Made by a program: the position numbers and the translations under genes
Shown: positions 42,840 through 51,370 of the stretch, piece after piece
Layout: each line of letters opens with the position of its first letter
Numbering within the stretch: position 1 is the stretch's first letter
Assembly (NCBI GenBank): GCA_015067005.1
Contig: SVNH01000014.1
Coordinates: 1-64,000, forward strand
Reading direction: 5' to 3'
DNA: 64,000 bases
Source: Ruminococcus flavefaciens
GTDB taxonomy: Bacteria; Bacillota; Clostridia; Oscillospirales; Ruminococcaceae
Notes under the pieces: model-generated
What the model was told of the DNA's origin: nothing
What the model saw: the letters and a program-made list of their open reading frames with translations, nothing else
Databases searched by the model: none

Positions 42840-43664
42840 TCATTCGGAGAGCGCCGCCCACGCCTTGTCCACGCATTTTCTGTATTTCTCTATCTGAGAA
42901 TCGCACACTATCCTGGTGCGGTTCTGCTCGTCGTATTTATAACCATACCAGAATGTCAATGTCCGCGACAGCGAGCTCATCTCCTCAAATAATTCTTTGA
43001 GGTCGGGGAAACTCAGATAATAACGGCGCAGCTTCTTGTGCTCATTTATAAAGTCGGATTTAAGCGCTTCAAGTTCCAGTTCTTTCTCGTTTTGCTCTTC
43101 TTCAGAGCGCTGAAAAGGCGAAAGATAGAGCACGCTGCCCTTTTCATCTAAATCCGTAAAGAGCACATTGAGCTCATTGATAAGAGCCTTTAGCTCTGCA
43201 AGCTCATCTGCATTCCGAACCGGAGCAGGTACTTTCTTACTTGGTGTGGTCTTAAAATTTGCGAGTGTCTTTTCGTATTCCTTTGCAGCCGGACTCAGCA
43301 CCTCGTCAACGAAAAAGTCCGCGATTTTCTCGCAAAGGTTTTCGGGAGAAATGTCCGGAATATCATCTTTGAACTTGCCGCAGAGAGTCTGAACATTCGC
43401 GGATTTCTCATCAGGTTTATTGTTTAAGTATTCACTAAGAAATGACACTATCCCCGGTCGGTTCAAGTCATCGAGCACATCATACGCAACCGCATTGATC
43501 GGCTGACCGCTGTTGAATCCCTTGTACAAGCTCTCAGATTTGCGCTTTTCAGTTATGCACGAATCATCGTTTACAGAGCTCAGAATCAACTTCTTTGTGA
43601 AGTCAGCTTTCGTGAGCCATGCTCCTTTTATGTACAGCTTGGCGATAAAGTCCTTGCACTCCAT
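42840..43664 (-). CDS. unknown protein, 274 residues
   Basis: ATG 43664 with GGAGGG five bases upstream. Soluble, highly charged, mostly helical; N-terminal half contains ECKDFIAKLYIKGAW and EKRKSESLYKGFNSG; C-terminal half carries the central LAELKALINELNVLFTDLDEKG coiled-coil-like segment. No membrane segment or signal peptide. I do not recognise it. It lies alone between two terminators, convergent with the recombinase operon. Confidence 0.7.
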   Translation of the reverse strand: MECKDFIAKLYIKGAWLTKADFTKKLILSSVNDDSCITEKRKSESLYKGFNSGQPINAVAYDVLDDLNRPGIVSFLSEYLNNKPDEKSANVQTLCGKFKDDIPDISPENLCEKIADFFVDEVLSPAAKEYEKTLANFKTTPSKKVPAPVRNADELAELKALINELNVLFTDLDEKGSVLYLSPFQRSEEEQNEKELELEALKSDFINEHKKLRRYYLSFPDLKELFEEMSSLSRTLTFWYGYKYDEQNRTRIVCDSQIEKYRKCVDKAWAALSE

Positions 43665-43910
43665 AAATCCCTCCAGATTATCCAATTATCCTACTTCGGA
43701 ATTATGCTGAAAATATGTCGATAACTACATAAGCGCCAATGATTATATTGTCTCCACTTGTGCAAAAACACGTATAAAAGGACAATTGGTTAAATCCATT
43801 GATTATACTTTTTAAGCATGGTATTATTGCAATGAAAACAAACAGCGCTGTGTTTTCTCACCCGAATATTAACTCAATTGTATTTTACATCAAAACTCGA
43901 AAACAGTCAA

Positions 43911-43936
43911 GCGGTACGAGCCGTGCCGCATATAAT
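43911..43936 (+). promoter_or_regulatory. putative operator and -10 of the 85-residue gene
   Basis: GCGGTACG/CGTGCCGC (one wobble) at 43,911-43,929 is immediately followed by TATAAT at 43,931-43,936, so a regulator bound here would cover the core promoter. No clear -35 is present, suggesting activation or weak expression. Confidence 0.4.
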
Positions 43937-43957
43937 TTCCCGAAAGGAGTTGCTGAT

Positions 43958-44215
43958 ATGGCTAATAAGAAAGAGCTCCCCTCGCTGTGGGAGCGTTCAG
44001 AATACGATATTATTTCCGAAACCGAGACAGATACCGAGCTTGTGGCGGTATTGCGTACTCGTTACAGCGGCGCGACTATTACCTGCCGTATCCCTAAGCA
44101 CACGAAAGAAGAGGAAGAAAAGCTCGCCTCTGACGTCACCTACGCCCTCATGCAGATTGCATATACCGGTCAGGATATAAGCCGCATGAAGAACATGGAA
44201 ATATTGGTGGAGTGA
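43958..44215 (+). CDS. small conserved-looking protein of unknown function
   Basis: 85 residues from ATG 43958 with AAAGGAG seven to eight bases upstream. Sequence SLWERSEYDIISETETDTEL and TRYSGATITCRIPKHTKEEEEK suggest a small beta-rich domain plus helix. Followed at once by a strong terminator; single-gene unit. No family recognised. Confidence 0.65.
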   Translation: MANKKELPSLWERSEYDIISETETDTELVAVLRTRYSGATITCRIPKHTKEEEEKLASDVTYALMQIAYTGQDISRMKNMEILVE

Positions 44216-44232
44216 CGCTACATATGACGCAG

Positions 44233-44262
44233 CCTCGGGGATTTCCCCCGAGGTTTCTTTTT
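44233..44262 (+). terminator. rho-independent terminator
   Basis: CCTCGGGG/CCCCGAGG, 5-base loop, then TTTCTTTTTT. Confidence 0.9.
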
Positions 44263-44284
44263 TGCCATAATCACGAATCTTAAG

Positions 44285-45892
44285 TTATCGATCCATTGTC
44301 ACTTTCTCAATTTTGCAGATGTGTTTTCGATTGCCGGCGGGAGCTGCTTTATCGTAGGTGATGCCCACAAGAATGATGTCTTTTCCGCAACCCTTGAACG
44401 AATCAGGATAACGCCTGTCTTTTATCTGATTGACCGCAGTTTCGACATTTTTATTCCATTTCAACTCTATAACAAGAATAGGATAGTCGGAATCATATTT
44501 AGGCAGATAGACCACATCGGCGAAACCTTCCCCGGCTGCAAGCTCTTCAAACTGAACGTAATGATCGCGGTAAGAGTAGTACGCAAGCTTGATAACACTG
44601 CGCAGACTGTCTTCCTTATTATAATGCAGCGGGGCAGTTTCTTCACGATGTATTTTTTCTATCTGTGCAGCAACAGCTTCTTCATTACCATTTATTGTGT
44701 CAAAGAACAACTGCTCGCTTTCTCTCAAACGATCAAGTGTAGCCCTGTGTTTTACCTGTTTTACAGCTTTTGAAAATTCCTTCTTGATCTCTTCATTAGG
44801 GATTCTTACGGTTTCATTTACAGAATCATACGCAAGATAACCGAGGTGAATCATAAGTGTCAGGACATCATCCTTACCACGGAATGTGGTCAAGTCATTT
44901 GCGAAACCTGTTGTGCTGACCTTAACATCAACGCCGCCGATAAGCTCAGCGATTGTCTTAGTCAAACCGTTATAGTCCTGGCTGATATATTCCAGAAGTC
45001 CTTCAGCAGCAGAAGTTTCTGTCCAGTAAGAGTCGAAATCATCATTGCTTATGGCGTTCATAACAGAATTCGGATTATATACAGATCCGACATTCTTGAA
45101 AGAATATCCGTCATACCACTTCTTCATCATATCGAAATCAGCATTTTTCTTTTCGCAGATCGACATAACCTCTTCTTCGGTAAAGCCAACATATCCTCCG
45201 AATTCCAGAGGCTTTATCATGGTATATTCTTTAAAATCGGAAATGGCGGACTGTGAACCATCCTTTTTTATTGGAAGGATACCAGTCATATATGCAGTAG
45301 CCACAACCTGATCAGTAAAATTGCCGTTTTTAAACCATCCTCTAAGCAGGTTAAGATAGCGCTTCTGGGCTTCTGGATCATCTTTAGCTTCACGGATCAT
45401 GGCGTCCCATTCATCAATAATAAAGATAAACTTCTTATTTCCTTCCTTACCAACATATTTTGTAAGTGTATTTTCTAAATCCTTATCAGCAGAAAGGGTA
45501 GGATCCAGCGCCAAAACTTCTTCTTTAACTGCGTCAGCAATCTTATCGGGGACTTCTCTTAAAGCAATCCCCTTCCGCTGTGCCAAAGATATAAAACCTA
45601 TGATATCCAAATTGATTACATTATATTGATTCAGATGTTTTGTATACGAATCGCATGCCGCAATCTTCTTATCATCAAACAAACTGTGGGAATCACATGA
45701 ACAGTCATAATATGCGGTAAGCATTTTAGCCGCATAAGACTTACCAAATCGGCGAGGTCTGCTCACACAAATTAGATTCTTCTCTGCATTGATTCTTTCA
45801 TTAATCAGGGAAATCAACATAGTCTTATCTATATAATTAGATCCAGAGATTTTTTTAAATCCCGCATTGCCCGGATTAACATACATTCCCAT
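44285..45892 (-). CDS. AAA-ATPase-like protein with PD-(D/E)XK nuclease-like C-terminus
   Basis: 535 residues. N-terminal GNAGFKKISGSNYIDKTMLI, Walker A-like SRPRRFGKSYAAKML, Walker B FIFIIDEWDAM and a C-terminal block PKYDSDYPILVIELKWN (D...ExK) form the AAA-ATPase_like plus PDDEXK_9 pair frequent in Ruminococcus. Function is not established. AAGGAG precedes ATG 45892; it has its own promoter and sits alone. Confidence 0.9.
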   Translation of the reverse strand: MGMYVNPGNAGFKKISGSNYIDKTMLISLINERINAEKNLICVSRPRRFGKSYAAKMLTAYYDCSCDSHSLFDDKKIAACDSYTKHLNQYNVINLDIIGFISLAQRKGIALREVPDKIADAVKEEVLALDPTLSADKDLENTLTKYVGKEGNKKFIFIIDEWDAMIREAKDDPEAQKRYLNLLRGWFKNGNFTDQVVATAYMTGILPIKKDGSQSAISDFKEYTMIKPLEFGGYVGFTEEEVMSICEKKNADFDMMKKWYDGYSFKNVGSVYNPNSVMNAISNDDFDSYWTETSAAEGLLEYISQDYNGLTKTIAELIGGVDVKVSTTGFANDLTTFRGKDDVLTLMIHLGYLAYDSVNETVRIPNEEIKKEFSKAVKQVKHRATLDRLRESEQLFFDTINGNEEAVAAQIEKIHREETAPLHYNKEDSLRSVIKLAYYSYRDHYVQFEELAAGEGFADVVYLPKYDSDYPILVIELKWNKNVETAVNQIKDRRYPDSFKGCGKDIILVGITYDKAAPAGNRKHICKIEKVTMDR

Positions 45893-45946
45893 ACCTACAC
45901 ACTCCTTGGTTTCTCAGAGGCTATTTCGTGTTCTTGCATCATTTAT

Positions 45947-45975
45947 AGTATATCAAAAAGCACGCGGCAAGTCAA
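45947..45975 (-). promoter_or_regulatory. sigma-A promoter of the AAA-ATPase gene
   Basis: Minus strand TTGACT (45,970-45,975), 17 bases, TATACT (45,947-45,952). Confidence 0.75.
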
Positions 45976-46027
45976 GTATTGACAGTCATTTTCTGCGTCA
46001 TACGCTAATTCACCGATATAATTAACA

Positions 46028-46048
46028 AGGGCTCCCAATGGGAGCCCT
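46028..46048 (-). terminator. terminator downstream of glmS, probably bidirectional
   Basis: AGGGCTCCC/GGGAGCCCT with a 3-base loop; T-rich on both sides (TTGTTAATT on minus, TTTTTTT on plus after TGAC). Confidence 0.82.
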
Positions 46049-46056
46049 GACTTTTT

Positions 46057-47895
46057 TTATTCAACCGTAACGGATTTTGCAAGATTCCTCGGCTTGTCAA
46101 CGTCAAAGCCCTTGCCTACGGAAACGTAGTAGCTAATGAGTTGGAGCGGGATAACGCTCAGACTTCCAGCAAACAGTGGCTCGATCTGCGGAACATAGCA
46201 AACGAACTCAGCTGTGTCCTCGAGGAAGTAGTTACCGGCAGTTGTGACTGCCATAACCTTCGCGCCGCGGCTCTTGACCTCGACCATGTTGCTGATAGTT
46301 TTTTCAACGAGTTTAGTCTGCGTAACGACTGAAAGCACGATAGTTCCGTCCTCGATAAGGCTGATAGGACCGTGCTTGAGCTCGCCGGCAGCATAAGCCT
46401 CGGAATGAATGTAGCTTATCTCTTTGAGCTTGAGGCTGCCCTCCATGCCGATTGCGTAGTCGATACCGCGTCCGATAAAGAAGGAGTCGGTGATATTAAC
46501 GAGCTTGTTGGAGTACCACTGGAGGCGTTCCTTGTTCTCGAGAATTTTCTCGATCTTCTCGGGAATAGTATTTATCTCAGCGAGAAGCTCGGCATAGCGC
46601 TCCGCAGTTATTTCTTCTCTTGTCTTTGCAAACTGGAGAGCGAGGAGATAGCCTGCAACGAGCTGGCAGCTGTAAGCCTTTGTAGTAGCAACTGAAATCT
46701 CAGGACCTGCAAGCGTATAGAACACGTTATCTGCCTCTCTTGCGATAGAAGAGCCAACAACGTTCACGATACCGAGAGTTTTTACGCCGGCATCCTTAGC
46801 CATTCTGAGAGCCGCAAGAGTGTCTGCGGTCTCGCCTGACTGGCTGATAACGATAACGAGGCTGTTCTTTCTGAGAGACATATCGCGGTAGCGGAACTCA
46901 GAAGCAAGCTCCACGCGAACCTGCAAGGAAGTCAGGCTCTCGATAACGTACTGCAAGTCCATACCAACGTGGTACGCAGAACCGCAGGCAACTATGTAGA
47001 TCTGATCAACAGACTTCATTTCATCATCCGTAAGGTTTACGGAATCGAAGTGAACATTGCCGTCCGCAACGACGGAGTTAATAGTATCGCGGATAACCTT
47101 GGGCTGCTCGTGAATTTCCTTGAGCATGAAGTGCTCGTAGCCGCCCTTTTCGGCAGACTCAGCGTCCCACTTTATCTCAACGAGAGGCTTCTCGATGACC
47201 TCGCTGTCGATGTTGTAGAAGGTAACAGCGCCCTTTTCGAGCTTCGCTATCTCCATATTGCCGATGTAGTAAACCTGACGGGTATATTTCAGAATAGCGG
47301 GAACATCCGAAGCAACGTAGCTCTCGCCGTCAGCGATACCGATTATCATCGGGCTGTCCTTGCGTGCGCAGTAGATTTCGCCGGGAAAGTCCTTGAACAT
47401 AATACAGAGCGCATACGAACCGCGGATACGAACCATAGCTCTTGCGATAGCGTCAGTTGGTCCGATATTGTATTTCTTGTAATAATAATCAACGAGCTTG
47501 ACAGCCGCCTCAGTATCAGTCTGCGAATTGAAAGTATAGCCCTTCTTTACGAGCTTTTCCTTGATCTCTTGGAAATTCTCGATGATACCGTTGTGAACGC
47601 CGATAACGTTGCCGTCATCGGAGCTGTGAGGGTGAGCGTTTGCAGCGGAGGGCTCTCCGTGAGTAGCCCAGCGCGTATGACCAATTCCGCAAGTGCCCTT
47701 GACAGCCTTGCCTTGATTGGTCATATCAGCCAGCACCTTGAGCTTGCCTTTTTCCTTTATTACCTCGGCTTCCTTTTCGCCGTCGCGAACTGCGATACCG
47801 GCTGAGTCGTAGCCTCTATATTCGAGCTTTGAAAGTCCGTCCAAAAGTATAGGCGCTGCCTGTTTAGTTCCTGTAAATCCTACGATTCCGCACAT
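46057..47895 (-). CDS. glmS: glutamine-fructose-6-phosphate aminotransferase (isomerizing)
   Basis: 612 residues: class II amidotransferase N-domain (Cys2 in MCGIVGFTG, GIGHTRWATHG, HNGIIENF) and two SIS domains (SQSGETADTLAAL, TTKAYSCQL) ending KPRNLAKSVTVE. Makes glucosamine-6-phosphate from fructose-6-phosphate and glutamine. Sits 92 bases after a CapD-like gene; no glmS ribozyme fits the short leader. Likely a cargo copy raising amino-sugar supply for the element's glycan; whether a chromosomal glmS exists cannot be seen here. Confidence 0.97.
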   Translation of the reverse strand: MCGIVGFTGTKQAAPILLDGLSKLEYRGYDSAGIAVRDGEKEAEVIKEKGKLKVLADMTNQGKAVKGTCGIGHTRWATHGEPSAANAHPHSSDDGNVIGVHNGIIENFQEIKEKLVKKGYTFNSQTDTEAAVKLVDYYYKKYNIGPTDAIARAMVRIRGSYALCIMFKDFPGEIYCARKDSPMIIGIADGESYVASDVPAILKYTRQVYYIGNMEIAKLEKGAVTFYNIDSEVIEKPLVEIKWDAESAEKGGYEHFMLKEIHEQPKVIRDTINSVVADGNVHFDSVNLTDDEMKSVDQIYIVACGSAYHVGMDLQYVIESLTSLQVRVELASEFRYRDMSLRKNSLVIVISQSGETADTLAALRMAKDAGVKTLGIVNVVGSSIAREADNVFYTLAGPEISVATTKAYSCQLVAGYLLALQFAKTREEITAERYAELLAEINTIPEKIEKILENKERLQWYSNKLVNITDSFFIGRGIDYAIGMEGSLKLKEISYIHSEAYAAGELKHGPISLIEDGTIVLSVVTQTKLVEKTISNMVEVKSRGAKVMAVTTAGNYFLEDTAEFVCYVPQIEPLFAGSLSVIPLQLISYYVSVGKGFDVDKPRNLAKSVTVE

Positions 47896-47943
47896 AATTT
47901 TTCTCCTGTATCTTTTTATAGATTATTCGTTATTACATTCAAA

Positions 47944-47970
47944 CCTCCCGCCGGGTTATCCGGCAGGAGG
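47944..47970 (-). other. intercistronic hairpin between capD-like gene and glmS
   Basis: CCTCC.GCCGG / CCGGC.GGAGG with one opposed unpaired base and a 5-base loop; only three T residues follow on the minus strand, so it probably attenuates or processes rather than stops. Confidence 0.45.
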
Positions 47971-47987
47971 TCGATATTTATTATATA

Positions 47988-49496
47988 TTACGCCTTCTGA
48001 AGAACAGACTTGTTGAATTCTTCGGGGGTGATGAAGGTCGGCACTATCTTGTGAAGAGCCTTAATAGCGGTCTCCTCGTCGTTTTCAAGAGCTGCGTCAC
48101 GAAGCGCTCTTAATTCAGTGATGAAGTTGTCCTCGTCTATCTCGATCTGCTTGCCGATGTAGATGAGCTTGTTGGAAGTCTTCTTCAGGCCCTCCTCCAT
48201 CATAAGGAGCTCTTCCTTTATCTTCTCACCGGGACGAAGTCCTGTGAAGCGGATCGGGACGTCCACATAAGGCTCCTTGCCATACATACGAATGAGGTTC
48301 TCGGCAAGAGTTACAATCTTGACAGGTTTGCCCATATCAAGGACGAATATCTCGCCGCCGTGAGCCATTGCGGCAGCCTCCATAACAAGGCTTACAGCCT
48401 CTGGGATAGTCATAAAGTAGCGGATAATGTCGGGGTGAGTTACCGTAACAGGCTTGCCCTGCTCTATCTGCTTCTTGAATATCGGGATAACAGAGCCGTT
48501 CGAGCCGAGAACGTTTCCGAAACGTGTAGCTACGAATTCTGTGCAGCAGTTGCCCTTCTGCTGAGCGAGATACTGAACTATCATCTCACAGCAGCGCTTG
48601 GAAGCGCCCATAGCATTGGTGGGATTGACCGCCTTATCGGTCGAGATCATAACAAACTTCTTGACCTTGTAGAACTGTGCAAGAGTAGCAACATTGAACG
48701 TACCGACAACGTTATTCTTGATAGCTTCCATCGGAGAATTCTCCATAAGCGGAACGTGCTTGTGAGCTGCCGCGTGGAAGACAACGTCCGGCCTGAAGCG
48801 TTCGAATATCTGGTTCATTCGGAAATAATCGCGAACCGAAGCGATAAGAGTCACAAGGTTCAGGGACTCGCCGTATTCCATAACGAGCTCCTGCTGTATC
48901 TCGTAGGCGTTGTTCTCATAGATATCCACTACAATGACCTGCTTGGGTTCGTACTTGGCTATCTGACGCACAAGCTCGGAACCGATAGAACCGCCGCCGC
49001 CTGTTACCATACATACCTTGTTGTGTACGAATTCCTTGATATTCTCGTTGTTGAAGGTCACAGGGTCACGACCGAGAAGCTCCTCCGTTTTGATGTCACG
49101 AACCTGTCTAAGAAGACTGACGTCATTTCCGAGGATAAGAGTTCCGATGAAGGGGATTATCTTAAGCGGAAGCTTTGTCTCGTTGCAAAGGTCGATGATG
49201 AGTTTGCGGCGTTCCTCCGGGAGAGAAGGAATCGCAAGTATTATCTGCTCGATGCATAATTGTTTTGCTACATTGGGGATATCAGAAGAAGTACCAACGA
49301 CTTTGACTCCCATTATCTCTGTATCAAGCTTCTTAGGATCGTTGTCGATAATGCAAACTGGTTCATACTTAGCTGCAAGCTTGTCCCCTTCATACGGAGA
49401 CTGCTGTGCGTTCTGGATCTCGCTTATCAGCGTTTGTCCGGCAACTCCGGCTCCGATTATCATTGTTCTTTTGGCATGACTAATGACCTTGTTCAT
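47988..49496 (-). CDS. soluble CapD/FlaA1-like nucleotide-sugar 4,6-dehydratase
   Basis: 502 residues. Two Rossmann parts: N-terminal MIIGAGVAGQTLISEI, then MVTGGGGSIGSELVRQIAKYEP, HAAAHKHVPLMENSP, MISTDKAVNPTNAMGASKR and the C-terminal GLRPGEKIKEELL. The four N-terminal membrane segments of the usual CapD/PglF proteins are absent, although the first nucleotide-binding domain is kept. Probably converts UDP-GlcNAc to the 4-keto-6-deoxy intermediate used by aminotransferases and epimerases in this element. AGAGGTGGAG precedes ATG 49496; it shares an operon with glmS. Confidence 0.92.
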   Translation of the reverse strand: MNKVISHAKRTMIIGAGVAGQTLISEIQNAQQSPYEGDKLAAKYEPVCIIDNDPKKLDTEIMGVKVVGTSSDIPNVAKQLCIEQIILAIPSLPEERRKLIIDLCNETKLPLKIIPFIGTLILGNDVSLLRQVRDIKTEELLGRDPVTFNNENIKEFVHNKVCMVTGGGGSIGSELVRQIAKYEPKQVIVVDIYENNAYEIQQELVMEYGESLNLVTLIASVRDYFRMNQIFERFRPDVVFHAAAHKHVPLMENSPMEAIKNNVVGTFNVATLAQFYKVKKFVMISTDKAVNPTNAMGASKRCCEMIVQYLAQQKGNCCTEFVATRFGNVLGSNGSVIPIFKKQIEQGKPVTVTHPDIIRYFMTIPEAVSLVMEAAAMAHGGEIFVLDMGKPVKIVTLAENLIRMYGKEPYVDVPIRFTGLRPGEKIKEELLMMEEGLKKTSNKLIYIGKQIEIDEDNFITELRALRDAALENDEETAIKALHKIVPTFITPEEFNKSVLQKA

Positions 49497-49691
49497 AGCT
49501 CCACCTCTTAAATAATGCGCGTAACATACGCTCCAAAATATACTTTCACCCTATCGCGCATACCTGTTCATCAACGTTTCCCTCTCTATCGTCGATAAAA
49601 CGCGCTCTGATACTTACATTTTTTCATGTTCGTCCGCCGTATGAACAACTAATACAGCGGTCTGCTTCTATAATAAATCTCAATTAATACT

Positions 49692-49721
49692 ATTATAATG
49701 CAACAGGTTTGCCTTTGTCAA
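49692..49721 (-). promoter_or_regulatory. sigma-A promoter of the capD-like/glmS operon
   Basis: Minus strand TTGACA (49,716-49,721), 18 bases, TATAAT (49,692-49,697). It leaves a leader of about 185 bases in which I see no known riboswitch. Confidence 0.78.
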
Positions 49722-49937
49722 GCCTGTACAAAAAGTAAAAGATTATTTTGTACAAACTCACAAATTCTAAAATCCGTGCAGCCGATTATTAAACTAAGTG
49801 CATATCAATATTATATATGTAAAACAGACATTTGTCAACTGTTTCAGACATGATAATACTGGAAACCTCGGTAAATATATTTCATTACGCATATTACGCA
49901 TTGAGATACCAAGTTTATAATCGTACAGTTCTTTTCG

Positions 49938-49966
49938 CTTGCATTTTTCCATAAAATGTGATATAC
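49938..49966 (+). promoter_or_regulatory. sigma-A promoter of a truncated small gene
   Basis: TTGCAT (49,938-49,943), 17 bases, TATACT (49,961-49,966), followed by AGGAGG at 49,983-49,988 and ATG 49998. Confidence 0.65.
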
Positions 49967-49997
49967 TATAAAAAATATAATCAGGAGGCTGAGTTAA

Positions 49998-50171
49998 ATG
50001 CCAAAGAATATATACAAGCTGAAAAAGCTCAGCTATTCTGAGTTTCTGATAAAAGCAGTCTGTGCAATTTGTGCAGGCTGCTTTGTTATTGGTGCTTGCT
50101 GCGGCGCCCGCCGAGTGGTCACGCAGCATATGCATCATGGTATTCCATGGGCGTCATGCAGCTTAGTTTGA
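49998..50171 (+). pseudogene. small membrane protein gene truncated by an IS remnant
   Basis: A promoter and AGGAGG lead into MPKNIYKLKKLSYSEFL and a cysteine-rich membrane segment (KAVCAICAGCFVIGACCG). From about codon 36 the frame runs antisense through the IS3 transposase fragment to a stop at 50,169-50,171. The original product is lost. It may have been a small membrane or signalling protein. Confidence 0.5.
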
Positions 50172-50331
50172 TTAGGTATCGACCAGTATTGTAGTATCTG
50201 ATGTATTCTTCAATCGCTGCGACCAGATTGGCTTTATCTGTAAACTTGCAGAGATAATACATCTCAGATTTCAGGATGCCCAACCAGCCCTCCATCGGAC
50301 CGTTACCAATGCATCTTCCGACACGAGACAT
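50119..50331 (-). pseudogene. IS3-family transposase (OrfB) C-terminal fragment
   Basis: About 70 residues: RVGRCIGNGPMEGWLGILKS, then KSEMYYLCKFTDKANLVAAI and YYNTGRYLIKLSCMTPMEY, the last part of the DDE domain including its Glu (MEGWLG region). No N-terminal DDE half or inverted repeats are nearby, so it is an old remnant. Confidence 0.85.
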
Positions 50332-50394
50332 GCTGATTGTATATTTATATCTATCAGCATAGAGCTTCTTCTTTTTTTCCTATTGACATATCTG

Positions 50395-50422
50395 TGTCGA
50401 AAAAAGCTCTTTTTGGTATAAT
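50395..50422 (+). promoter_or_regulatory. candidate 0A box with downstream -10
   Basis: TGTCGAA (50,395-50,401) is the core consensus of a Spo0A-binding 0A box. TATAAT follows at 50,417-50,422, 15 bases later, so the box occupies the -35 position, as in Spo0A-activated sigma-A promoters. A second TATAAT is at 50,428-50,433. It precedes the Spo0A-like gene by about 220 bases. Confidence 0.45.
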
Positions 50423-50473
50423 TCCGGTATAATAAGATTTCTCAAAAAATACTAAAATTATCCAGAAAAAAGC

Positions 50474-50503
50474 TTGAAAATACATTTAGCGATATGTTAT
50501 AAT
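50474..50503 (+). promoter_or_regulatory. sigma-A promoter of the Spo0A-like gene
   Basis: TTGAAA (50,474-50,479), 18 bases, TATAAT (50,498-50,503). Confidence 0.65.
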
Positions 50504-50641
50504 GCATATGTTGTTGATAGGCATTAGATTCAATAGAAATATATAGATTTATTATATCATTTCTATGGTTACTAACGGTAAAAAATCTTTTGCCATAGCA
50601 ACGTAACAGAAAAAAATAAGAACAACAAAAGGAGAAACAAA

Positions 50642-51079
50642 ATGCAAACTAATTCAATCACTTGCAACACAGAAAGAAATTATTTTTTTCCAGCCAAGGA
50701 AAGCACGTCTGAAAATGAGAAATATGCGAACGATATTGAGGCATCTGTAACAAGATTTGTTCGTAAACTTGGAATACGTCCAAATCTAACAGGGTATCGG
50801 CTTCTTATAGACGCAATGATTTTTGCGGTTAAAGAACCTAAGCTGTTTTCTTCGCTGACAAAAGAAATCTATCCGGTTGTTGCGAAGAAATACGGTAAGG
50901 ATGTTAGTTTTGTCGAGAGGAACATACGAAGAGCTGTTAACTCTGCATATGAATACGATCCAGAGAGAATAAAGTCTATTTTCTATTACGCTGTTGACAA
51001 GCCGTATATATCCGAAGTTATCTCGCTGGGAGTTGAGGAAATACGCTTTAGTGGCAGAAAAGTCGATTGGTTGATCTGA
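50642..51079 (+). CDS. stand-alone Spo0A-type DNA-binding domain protein
   Basis: 145 residues; ATG 50642 with AAAGGAG seven bases upstream. Residues 30-115 follow the Spo0A effector domain closely: VTRFVRKLGIRPNLTGYRLL, SSLTKEIYPVVAKKYGKD and FVERNIRRAVNSAY, the last being the recognition-helix region (VERAIRHAI in Bacillus Spo0A). The first 28 residues are short and polar: no CheY-like receiver domain, hence no phosphorylation control. The protein could bind 0A boxes constitutively, acting as activator, competitor or sensor of sporulation genes. It lies 2.6 kb from the right att site of an element that interrupts a spore gene. Confidence 0.88.
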   Translation: MQTNSITCNTERNYFFPAKESTSENEKYANDIEASVTRFVRKLGIRPNLTGYRLLIDAMIFAVKEPKLFSSLTKEIYPVVAKKYGKDVSFVERNIRRAVNSAYEYDPERIKSIFYYAVDKPYISEVISLGVEEIRFSGRKVDWLI

Positions 51080-51164
51080 AACGTTGTTATTTATTTTTAA
51101 CACTGCATTAAGACTTTTCAGTTCAAAGACAAATTGATGATAGAATTATATGTATAAATGTATT

Positions 51165-51206
51165 ATCAGCCCCGTGACAATCCACAGGGCTGATCTTGTG
51201 AGTGCT
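51165..51206 (+). terminator. terminator of the Spo0A-like gene
   Basis: ATCAGCCC/GGGCTGAT with a 14-base loop; a T run (GTTTTTTAT) follows after a 13-base gap. Termination is likely but the geometry is loose. Confidence 0.5.
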
Positions 51207-51250
51207 GTTTTTTATAAGAGAGGGATTAGTATCCTATTCAGTTAATTACT

Positions 51251-51280
51251 ATAAAAATGTTGACGGATTAACATTTTTAT
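51251..51280 (+). promoter_or_regulatory. operator: perfect 11-bp inverted repeat over a promoter
   Basis: ATAAAAATGTT (51,251-51,261) and AACATTTTTAT (51,270-51,280) are exact reverse complements eight bases apart. They cover the -35 and spacer of the promoter at 51,260-51,288, the standard layout for repression, probably by the HTH protein encoded just downstream. Confidence 0.65.
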
Positions 51281-51288
51281 GGTATAAT
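51260..51288 (+). promoter_or_regulatory. sigma-A promoter of the HTH/coiled-coil gene
   Basis: TTGACG (51,260-51,265), 17 bases, TATAAT (51,283-51,288). Confidence 0.8.
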
Positions 51289-51370
51289 GTCAATTGCTAT
51301 CATATATACCAATGTAATAAGATTTGAATTAACAATAGTATTACCAAATTAATAATTAAGGGGCTGTACA

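Noticed and set aside
47896..47987. Possible glmS ribozyme
   Set aside because: The interval is too short and lacks the conserved core; only an intercistronic hairpin is present.
49794..50138. 114-residue minus-strand frame overlapping the IS3 remnant
   Set aside because: Starts inside the transposase tail in another phase, with no ribosome site; the opposite strand has the supported small gene start.
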